A stretch of 64,000 bases of DNA, taken from positions 372,001 through 436,000 of the forward strand of contig MU270039.1 of assembly GCA_021432635.1 (NCBI GenBank), in the 5' to 3' direction. The stretch is from Thozetella sp. PMI_491. Lineage: Eukaryota > Ascomycota > Sordariomycetes > Chaetosphaeriales > Chaetosphaeriaceae. The translations under genes and the position numbers were made by a program. Positions 48,276 through 57,576 of the stretch are shown piece after piece (positions within the stretch are counted from its first letter, which is position 1; every line of letters begins with the position of its first letter). The notes beneath the pieces were generated by a model. That model searched no databases, was not told where the DNA came from, and was given only the letters and a program-made list of their open reading frames with translations.

Positions 48276-51200
48276 ATGGAGTCGGACGGCTTGAGGGGAA
48301 GGCCGCACATCGCAAATGTTGGGTTCTCCATCATTTCGAACCCGCCAGATGCAAACACAGAGTAGTTACAATCTCATCTCATCTAGTGGAACTGCCGCCG
48401 CTAACGGCCCTTAGCCTCGTTTTTGTCCATGGGCTCCAAGGGAATCCGGAAAGGACATGGACCTATGTACCGACATCTCCGAAGAATCCCAAGTGGCAAG
48501 TGTTAAAAGCCAAACCGAAGCAGGAGCTTTCCGGAATCAGCATATACTGGCCGTACGATTTCCTAGCGAAGCGAGCGGAGCTGTCAAAAACTCGAATCTT
48601 GGTCTGGGGTTATGATTCCCATGTCACCAAGTTCTTCAGCCCCAACAACAAGCAGAATATTCCCATGCACGGAAATGATCTTCTGGTGGCATTAGAGCAA
48701 GAGCGCAAGAGCCAGGTAGTCACCCCGCCTGCACCTATGCGGGCACTTGCTAACTCACGAGACGAAAGAGTGCAAGCACAAGACCGTTGGTATTTGTGGC
48801 TCATAGCCTGGGTGGCATCCTTGTCAAAGTTGTCAGTACAATCGAATCTCATGTCTTTGTTAGAGTTGAGTGGCAGAATCCACTAACACTGACCCCTCCC
48901 TCGGAAGGCTCTCGACAATTCATGTCGGTCCCAGCAAAGGAAGTATCAACAAGTGTTCGAGTCAACAAAGGCCATAATATTTCTAGGGACTCCACACGGT
49001 GGCAGTGGCACTGCGGCATGGGGACTAACTATAGCAAATTTGGCCAAGTTCACACTACAAGACTCGAACCCGAGAGTCTTGAAGGGTCTGTCTCCGGACA
49101 ATGAACTGCTCAGCTATCTTCACGAGGCTTTTCTACAGCTACTAGCCAAAGGCAACATTAAAATCCATACGTTCTACGAAACTAAACCGATGACCGGTAT
49201 CTATGGAATTCAAGGCATGGCAAGTTAGCCGGCTACTCATAGCCAAGAAGACCAAGCCAGCTGATCATTGCATGAACCAGGTGGTCCCTTTCGAATCCGC
49301 CAGAATTGGAGATATAGAACGCGAAACGCTACGGGGGATCGACGGCAATCACTCTGAAATCTGCAAATTTGCGAGTACCGAAGACGAGGGATATCGAGCC
49401 GTCTCGGGGGCGATATCGGATTACATCACTGAGGCAGCCACCACTCGTAAGTGAATCTCAACCCCTCGTAATAGCGTTTGCATGCTCGATCTGACTCGGC
49501 CGGTATAGCACAATCTCATACCCAAGATCTGAATAACCCATTTACGCAGTTTGAAGTAAATCATTCGGTCGACGCTGGAGAACGAAAAGGGGGATCTTCG
49601 TACAAGTCTTTTTCCGAGCAGAGTACAGCGCTATCTCGGACTAATACTATGGTAGAGGGCTCAGATAATGTTCAACACTCTTCTCGTAGGTGCTTAGAAA
49701 ATGTACTTGAAGAACTATCAGCTGATTGGATGCATAGCGCCAGCTCTAGCCGGGTTTGACCCTGCGCTAAGTGCTTATGTATTGGCTCTCAAGCTTCCCG
49801 AAGAGTCGAATACCCTACAGGAGGATCTTGTATCCCCAGACACAGCGACCAGTCCACTGGACGAATTCGACTGGCTTTTCGAGAACCCCGAGTTCAAAGA
49901 CTGGTGTTTTAGTTCTTCCACGGCTATCCTTTGGTTGGGAGGCTCCTCAGACGAGGATAATTCTCGAGTTGTCGCCCACGTTCTCCAGGATGCTGTTAGG
50001 GATGGCCACAGTGTCTTTTACGCCTTCTTCCCGTCACCCCAAGCTTTCGATGACGGCAAAACGTCTGATAAACGATCATTGGACGTGATGCAAACTTTAA
50101 TCCGTCAATTAGTCGACAACGACATAGGCAGGATCCAGTTCGCCATGAAAAAATATGGTATTTCGTCTGTCAGTAGGCCTGCTCCATACAGAGTCAACCG
50201 CCAGACGTGGATGATTAGCCATCTTCTACAAGTACTGCAGTACTCTCTAGTTGCAGTCCCTGATTCCCGCGTTTACGTCTTTATCCATGGAGTCGACTCC
50301 TATGAGTTTGTCGAGCAACTAAATCGACTAGCTACCAGGTTGGCGGATCGAGAGAAGCTACAAGAAGGTAGTGCCGTGGTGAAAATTCTCTTCAGTTCGC
50401 CGCCTAGAGTCCTTATGCCGGATGAGTCGAAGAAAATACTTGCGGGAATTCCGTACATAGAGAAGGAAAAGGAAGTTAGAGGTATTTACGTTGCTAACAA
50501 GATGAGGGGACTGTGCTAATTTTCCTCGAGACTGTCTTCAAACTCTGCATAGCACTGATTTCGAAGTGCGGCCCAGCACCGTCGTAAATGCGGAGAGCTT
50601 CACCGTCAGTTGGCTGTGGGAGGATGAGACCTACAGGAAGTGGGATACCGATCCAGCGTCCAGTTTGCTGTTGATACAGGGAAAACCGGGCAGTGGCAAG
50701 TCGACTCTTGCAAAACAAATCGTGAAACGGATGAGAGCAGGCCGGTCGAGTAATTTCTCAGACGACTCCGAGCAAGACGATGAAGAATCCTCGTCCAGAA
50801 CCACTAGCGACACAGCGTCGATCGAAGCAACATCTGCAGCCTCCTCAATCTCTAGAAGCGCTTTGGCATCTAGCATGGACGACTCGGATGAAGATGAAGA
50901 TGAAAATATCATTATGGCATATTTCTTTTATTCATTTCGTGGTGGAAAGGTGGAAACGAGCCACGAAGGCATGTTACGATCGATTCTTTACCAAATTCTC
51001 GACCAGGAACACAGCTTCTACCCCCTCTTCCAGCAGCATTATCGAGCTCATCGTGAGGATAAGGGTGGAGTACGTTGGGAGCTGCCCAATTTGCTGGCGA
51101 TCCTCGACTCAATAGCCACATTCGATCGCCCCTTGAAGATATGCATCATTTTGGATGCGATGGACGAATCGGATGACGACGAATTACCGCAGATCCTGGA

Positions 51201-53121
51201 CGCTATGATCAATGGGTGCTCCGGCAAAGGTGCTTGCATTGTCAAAGGGGTAATGACTACACGGCCCTTGAAACAAAAGCTTGCGGGAGCTCAGATGAAG
51301 CAACTTTCGGCGTTGTCAATGATACTCGAAGAGAAGAACCGAGGCGCTATCGCCAAGATGGTCGATAAAGAAATCGGCAGCATTACGAAAGATATTTTAG
51401 ACGAGGACGACACAGTCGAGACCACAGTCTTCGACGGCGTTAAGGAATATATAAAAAGTCATGCGGCAGGCGTGTTCTTGTGGGTCACACTGGTGTTGAA
51501 GGAGATCAAAACCCTTTCTGACGAGGGATGGACACAATCCAATCTGGACGAACTGAAAACGATCCTACCACCAGAATTGATGGATCTCTACAAGACGATG
51601 ATGAGCCGGATAGCGGATGCCATCGGTACTGAAGCGATCAAGCTGGGGATTAAACTTTTGAATTCTGCCGCCTTTGCCGAACGACGCCTAAGCATTGACG
51701 AGACACGCGACGCCATCGTCGTTCCAACGATATCGGAGCCTAGCCACTTTGACCCGAACGCTTCTTACTTCAAGAACAGAATACAACTCCTTCAGCGCCG
51801 ACTTCGAACTGTCTGTGGCGACTTACTCGAATTCAAGTCGCCGTACGTCCAGCTAGTACACGAGAGCGTTCGCGAATTCCTCCTGCACCCAGATCGGATT
51901 GCCGCACCCTTCGACACAGACAACACCACTGGAAAAAACGAGATAGCTTCCTGCTGCGTCCGATATCTAATATTGTCGCTATCGCAAGGCGTCTTGGAGC
52001 GAGCTGGAATCAGACCGGCAAGTGTAGCGGACTGGAGCGAGGAGGACTATACGTCTTTTGCTCGCCTCCTGGACGATCGTCCATTTCTCGACTATGTACT
52101 TTGCTTCCTCTCTAAGCACCTAGAGATGGCCGATAAGCCACAGATCCATGAAGAATTCGGAAAGTTTCTTGACGACATTGTCAATTTCCAGCCAGTGCGA
52201 TACTTTCTCTTGGAGACGCATATCCTCCCGGGGCCACCTGAGCAATCCGAAATCGGTCCTGCGAAGCAATTCCGGACCAGGGTTCTCGTCGTTGCGACCA
52301 AGAGCGGACTAAGCAGGGCGTTAAAGCCGGTAGTCACTGCCGGTGCGAATGTGTATTACATTGATCCTGAGACTGGCGTATCCCTCCTCCAAACAGCGGT
52401 CGTGGTCGGCCATAGTCGAGTAGTGGAGAATCTTCTTGATCTCGGTGCGAGCCCCTACGTACGAGACAGTTCTGGCGAGACGGCATTGCACAAAGCTGTG
52501 AGGCTAGAGCGAATCAAGATCGCGAGTCTTTTAGTTAGGAGTTCCGGACTTGCCCAGTTATCTAACATGCTCCATCAGACGCCTTTGCACTTGGCAGCTC
52601 GCCAAGGCCAGGCAGAAATGATCGGTATCCTGGCCTCAAAAGCAATGAAGGTCGATACGAAGGACCCGTACGGAAGAACGGCTCTCCACTTTGCCGTGGT
52701 GAATGGGCATTACGAAGTTGTCCGCAAGTTGCTCGAGCTCGGTGCTTCTAGCAAGGTAGATGCCGAGTACAGCGGCACGCCTTTGCACGCTGCAGTCGAC
52801 AAGAACAATATCCCCATGACGAAACTGCTCCTTGAACATGGCGCAGACATTAAGCGAATCAGCAACTACGGTGGCAGTGTGCTCCATATCGCAGCCGCAG
52901 AAGGCTTGAAGGAGATGGTCTCGCTCCTGATCGGATTTGGGGCAGACATCGAGTGTAAAGACCGGTACGGGTGGAAACCTATCGATTGGGCAAGGAAACA
53001 TCAGCATGACGACATTGTCGACGTCCTTCTTGAAGCAGTCAAGGATGAATCTGGAGAGGAGGAGGATGGACCTGCACAAAATCGTAGAGATAGTGTACTG
53101 CCTATTTTATATAGTCATTAG
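48276..53121 (+). CDS. NLR-like protein: serine hydrolase, degenerate NACHT, NACHT, ankyrin repeats
   Basis: Eight exons: 48276-48361, 48415-48715, 48769-48828, 48908-49196, 49243-49446, 49509-49685, 49750-50481, 50531-53121 (1479 residues). Residues 28-310 form an alpha/beta hydrolase like the SesB-type effector domain of fungal NLRs: V-F-V-H-G-L-Q-G, Ser142 in A-H-S-L-G-G, G-T-P-H-G-G, His282 in N-H-S-E-I-C-K-F. Residues 373-616 resemble a NACHT module (D-W-L-F-E-N-P-E-F-K-D-W) but its P-loop position reads L-G-G-S-S-D-E-D-N-S. Residues 617 onward carry a second module with W-L-W-E-D-E-T-Y-R-K-W, Walker A G-K-P-G-S-G-K-S-T (667-675) and Walker B I-C-I-I-L-D-A-M-D-E. About seven ankyrin repeats follow to the C-terminus. 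It is presumed to be a cytosolic sensor of non-self; activation would release the hydrolase. Small exons and the 46-bp fourth intron are the least certain. Confidence 0.85.
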
Positions 53122-53681
53122 ATCTAGCCTCCGCTAGCATCAATAGACCATACAACAATAACAAAAGCAAGTCCGACAGGGGTTTTGGATTTCGCGCTGA
53201 CGCATTGAACGAGCCCACAAGTCCGTAGTTCAAACATGGCAAGTACCCATGCATAAGAGCCTGTCAAGTTAAGAAACGTGTTCGACACAAGTTGGTCCCC
53301 CCTTGGTCTTACCGCTATTATAGTCTACCTTGTATGTGGGGCGGCCGCAATTTTAAGCCTTAGAAGCGAGACAGGTTAGCGCCATCTAGTAGAAATCGGG
53401 CTATACTCGACGAGTAAACTATCCGAGGAGGGGAGGGAGGAGAGGGAACGTGCCTGTTAGCCAGCGCCTCTTCCTGAACCATGGCCTCAGCTGTGCCCCT
53501 CTCATCTGGCTTGCTGTGACCCTCGTGCTGAGCATGCCTCTTAAACATATAAAATCGTATAGCTGTATAGATCCGCTTAACTTAGAGAATTAATTTTGCA
53601 AGGATATGAGTGATTATGTAAAATTTACGCCTATCTATAACGTTACTATGCAGTACAAAGAGGAATTTTCCTTTCTCGGCT
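53122..53681. other. Intergenic, nothing recognised
   Basis: Convergent 3' ends of the NLR-like and membrane-protein genes. A 62-codon minus-strand frame at 53360-53548 was not convincing. Confidence 0.45.
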
Positions 53682-55092
53682 CTAGTTTGTCTGTGCGGCA
53701 AGAGAAGATTCTACATCATCGGAGGATATATACTCCGCGCGTCTCCGCGTCTCTCTTTGTTTCCAGGACAAGTAGAATCCAAAGCAGACAATCGTCGCAG
53801 GCACGGTCAGTACAACCCACACCCAGACGAGGTCGGGCTTGCTTAATGGCGATGATTCTCCTGTAAAAAATGGCATGGCCAATATTGCCTATGCATCGCA
53901 TCTGTCAGCTCGTTGCAATAGGGCCCGAGGACAACTTTGCATGGTGCGCTGCCCGGCCATGGAGCCAGGTTGACCTACAGCAAACGACGTTCCGGGAAGA
54001 AAAAGAACAGTTACAAGGGCTACCTGCGGGCGAGGACATGTTATTAGTGGCCTGGATTGACCGACCGTGGCATAAAATCAACACTGTCGGAGATGAGACA
54101 TACTGTTTTCATGGCCACGCTGTCTTTCATCATCTCTTCGCCAAGTCTTTGTGATTGGATTGCCAGTTGTCTGGAAGCCTCGGTTTCCTTCTGAGTTTCA
54201 TGGAGCACTTTTGTCGTCTCTTCGGTTAGATGCTTCGTCTCCGTCGCAATATTTAGCGACTCTTTTGCCTGGTCACGTGTGTTCTCCAGAATCTTCTGCA
54301 TCATTATCCCGTTCTGTACAACAAGCTGCTCGCTAATTGCCCTGTTGTTATCTACAAGCTGTTGTATCGAGTCAGACTAAGTCTCGGTAGGCAGATATAA
54401 CCACTTACAAGGCCCATGACGTTTGTGGCCTTTTGTTGCAGTTCTTCTCGAAAGGTGCGCAAAGCCACGAGCGTCGAGTCAACACGGCCAAGAGCTGTCA
54501 AGACCCAATCAAGGTCTTCTTCAGACCGTCTAGTGAGGCGCTGTACAAGATGATGATGACATGTCCGATTATATGACCTTGCTTGCTCTACGATCCTGGA
54601 AGAAAGTTGCAACTCCGAGTCATATCGCTGAAGATGGGCTGCAATGCAATGCAGCGATCTATTAGTTTTCGCGTTTACCTCGAGAAGATCACTACCCGCC
54701 GACAAGTCTTGCCGAAGTAACGCTTCCTCCTGCAGTCCATTAGAACTGATCATATACTCTACCATAAATCGATAGCATCTTACATATGCAATCAACTGAT
54801 CGTCGACACTGCTTAAGGAGTTGTTCCACCACCTCAGAGCGCCGTTGAAGATGGCCATTTGAAGGTGGATTGGGTCGCGCCCCAGGCGCCGAGATTGACA
54901 ATCTTGATACGAGTCTCTAAGGCGAAATATTGGTTCTTCGACGACCCGCTTCCAGCGGCCATCTTGAAAATTGAACACTACTGCCTTTGAGCTTCCACGG
55001 TCGTCTTCGCCGGCCCAATAGTGCAATGCGATCTTTGAACCCCTAATATCGACATTCGGACCGTCCAAGTGAAGGTAGTTGATGGGATTCAT
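53682..55092 (-). CDS. Coiled-coil protein with two C-terminal membrane helices (CorA-like fungal family)
   Basis: Exons 55092-54784, 54729-54409, 54358-54104, 54023-53979 and 53888-53682 (378 residues from the proposed start). The N-terminal part has I-A-L-H-Y-W-A-G-E-D and F-N-F-Q-D-G-R-W-K-R-V-V-E-E-P. A long helical, coiled-coil region follows (T-N-R-S-L-H-C-I-A-A-H-L-Q-R-Y; then E-E-T-T-K-V-L-H-E-T-Q-K). The end matches the conserved D-S-V-A-M-K-T-V-A-L-V-T-V, then F-L-P-G-T-S-F-A-A-I-L-A-M-P-F-F, and a last helix W-V-W-V-V-L-T-V-P-A-T-I-V-C-F. This layout recalls CorA-type channels but lacks an evident G-M-N selectivity motif, so ion transport is unproven. The true start is uncertain: the frame is open upstream to about 55305 and an earlier exon is possible. 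Confidence 0.78.
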
Positions 55093-56516
55093 TTGGTTCT
55101 TGCCTTTGATATGTGCCTTTGGGTCACGGCATTTGACTTGAACTCGGACGGGCAGGAAGAACCAAAAGCTCAGGTTTGTGGGGGCCGCTTGGCTAGGGAA
55201 GCACATAGGAGAAGGATACTCGATATTAGCCAGAGAATTGGTGAAAGATACCGACAGATGGCAATGGTGCCGGAAGAGTTCAAATGCAGTGTTTGATAAC
55301 CTCAACTTGTTGGCATCTGGTGGGCTTTCCTCATCTGCTTGTACAAGATGGCGATTTACGAAGCTTTTGCAACATTAGACTTTGCGGAACACTATAATTT
55401 AAACAAAAGATATTCCGCAAGGTACTGACAATGTAACAGTTTCAAGACCTTGAGGGCTCTGATTTGGAATTAGCTGCTGGTCCGTCCGAAGCCTCATCTG
55501 GTCTCCTGCCTCGAGGGTGAGTGACCTTGAAGTATGCTGAGAGTTGATCTTCGTTTAAATTTCTCTCTATCAGAGCTATAGTTTGACGATATTAGAATAT
55601 TTGTGACTAGTTGGATCAGGTAGCATGGTGGCAGAGAACCTACAGTCATCGGGGCCTATTCCAAGCAGTCGCACCCGTGTATCGGAGGCGAGGAACGTGG
55701 ACGCAAATGCAGCGGCATTGGACGGGTCGCTCTGGACATCTTCGCTGAGACGAGTTGTCAGTATTAAATCGTACGCGCCAAAGGCTACGTTACTGTTATG
55801 CTATGTAGGTATTTAAGAGAGCAGGGAATGAAGTCTAGAGGAAAGGCCTTATGAGGGCTAGACACACTCACAGAGTAGGACGCCGATCCTCGCCGACTTC
55901 GAATCGCCTAACATTAGTTGACCTCGGCATTATTGCTTGACAGACTAGTTCCGCGAGAAATGAAAATAGCTCAAGGTTTGTGGTGAAGTCTTAGAGGTCC
56001 GATACCTGTACTGAGAAGGGCAATTTGGGGGGATCTAGCACATTCGAAATCGGCTATCTGGGATTCCCCAGAGTGCAGCAATTTCGAAGCCCTCGCGGTA
56101 CTAGCATTCGCAGATCAGAAGCGAATGGTCGCGTGAGGAGGTAGGTGTGAGAATTGGGTGTCGGCAATGCCGCCACCGCCGCGACCGCCACCACGGTTGC
56201 CTTACCACGCTGTCGCCACCAGCGTGGCCGCCTCGCCAATAAATGCTGCCCAACCCCTGGCTCTAGGCAGCGCTAGGCGCACTCGTCGGCGCTCGACTTG
56301 CTTTTGGATCACTGGTTCAGCTGCCCCAATTCTCAGCTGCTCGACCCTTCTTAAACTAATTTGGCCAAGTCCCGGTGTCGCAGCACTGCCAATGGGGTCT
56401 CACCGCTCGGCTTGGAGGCCGTCCAGCGAAGCTGCGGCAATGGACCACAACGAACTCTCCGCTCGCATGCGTCAATTTTGACTGTCTCCTCCGAAGTGCC
56501 ATTTGACGCAAGCGCT
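55093..56516. other. Intergenic, possibly the 5' end of the membrane-protein gene
   Basis: The part near 55093-55380 may hold an additional 5' exon of the minus-strand membrane-protein gene. The rest is the promoter region of the Pro/Ser-rich gene. Nothing else is recognised. Confidence 0.4.
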
Positions 56517-57530
56517 ATGGCATCCTTTCCATCGTCCTGGATTGTAAAGAAAGCTCCCCAACTCCCACCATCTCCAACCCTCACACCGACGAGGCCTGTA
56601 TCGCCAGCAGCAGCCCCAGCAAAGCCTCGCGTGACGCACCACGCCGGGCCATCTCCCTCCTCAACCCCAACCCGCCACTTATCGCCGTCGCCCCTCGTAA
56701 AGCCGACCCCCCGACGCGCCGACGACACTTTCCCTTTCCCTAGGCCCAGACGACCCAGCACTCCTCGTTCGCCCCGCAGATCCCTAGTCTTCTGCCGCGA
56801 CGGCTTGCACGTTCTTCGTGACATAGACCATGCAATCCTGCCGAACGGACCGTGTGGAAAACCTGGATGCTGTGGCGACGAGGTTCATCCTGCCGCCTTC
56901 CTCTGCCCAGATTGTCTCGAGGACGACAGCATAGATGGGGGGGAGGGCTTGGCGCTAGGGCGAGCGAAGCCGTTGCCCAAGCAGAGTCCGTTTACGGGAC
57001 ATAGACAAGACGCGCCACCCGTGTTCCCCTCGTCGTGGATTGTTCGCAGCACGCCCGCGCCCACGCCGGTTCTTTCACGGAAGCAGGCACTGCCGCACGA
57101 TCAGGTAAAGGCACTGGGAGGGACATCCGCGTCCGTGCCCCTTATGTTTTCGATACCGCCATCCCCCCCTTTGAACCCGTCCAGTTTGCGTTCCGTCGAG
57201 AGCCTGGTCGCTCCGCCCACGAGCGCCGGCTACGCGCTTGCAAATACGACTGGGAAACTTGATTTTTCGAGACAGTCAACTGCTGCGGGTGCTTCCCACC
57301 TTAGTGACGAGTATTTGTGGGAGCTGAAGGGGAAACCAGCCAAACAAGAGGAAATAGGCTACTGGTTACAATCGACGCCGGGCGCGGAACCACGGAAGAG
57401 AACAAATCATTGGTTTAAGACTGGGTCAGATGCATCGGGAGATGCTGACGAGCCACATTCAAGGATGCCAGTTTCCGATGCCTATTCAGAATATTCTATT
57501 TCTACGCAAAATACTAGAAGGCTGCCATAA
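56517..57530 (+). CDS. Pro/Ser-rich protein with duplicated F-P-S-S-W-I-V motif
   Basis: Single exon, 337 residues from the ATG at 56517; the open frame extends further upstream without an ATG. I do not recognise a known domain. The motif F-P-S-S-W-I-V-K-K-A-P occurs at the very N-terminus and again mid-protein as F-P-S-S-W-I-V-R-S-T-P, each followed by a proline-rich stretch. Between them is a cysteine cluster, G-K-P-G-C-C-G-D-E-V with F-L-C-P-D-C-L-E-D, that could bind a metal. Most of the rest looks disordered. It converges with the vWA gene, with only 46 bp between the two stop codons. Confidence 0.7.
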   Translation: MASFPSSWIVKKAPQLPPSPTLTPTRPVSPAAAPAKPRVTHHAGPSPSSTPTRHLSPSPLVKPTPRRADDTFPFPRPRRPSTPRSPRRSLVFCRDGLHVLRDIDHAILPNGPCGKPGCCGDEVHPAAFLCPDCLEDDSIDGGEGLALGRAKPLPKQSPFTGHRQDAPPVFPSSWIVRSTPAPTPVLSRKQALPHDQVKALGGTSASVPLMFSIPPSPPLNPSSLRSVESLVAPPTSAGYALANTTGKLDFSRQSTAAGASHLSDEYLWELKGKPAKQEEIGYWLQSTPGAEPRKRTNHWFKTGSDASGDADEPHSRMPVSDAYSEYSISTQNTRRLP

Positions 57531-57576
57531 TGATAAGCCGTGTATCCGGACCTTGGAACCAAACACTGTAGTTTCA

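Noticed and set aside
48386-48414. Start of the NLR-like gene at a GTG or after the acceptor at 48386
   Set aside because: The intron 48362-48414 with a CTAAC branch site links the upstream ATG exon, ending P-P-D-A-N-T, to D-L-V-F-V-H-G-L-Q-G, which matches the hydrolase family far better.
49686-49760. Reading straight through to C-L-E-N-V-L-E-E-L in the NLR-like gene
   Set aside because: That frame stops soon after. The intron 49686-49749 keeps phase with the NACHT-like module. The junction is still among the least certain in the model.
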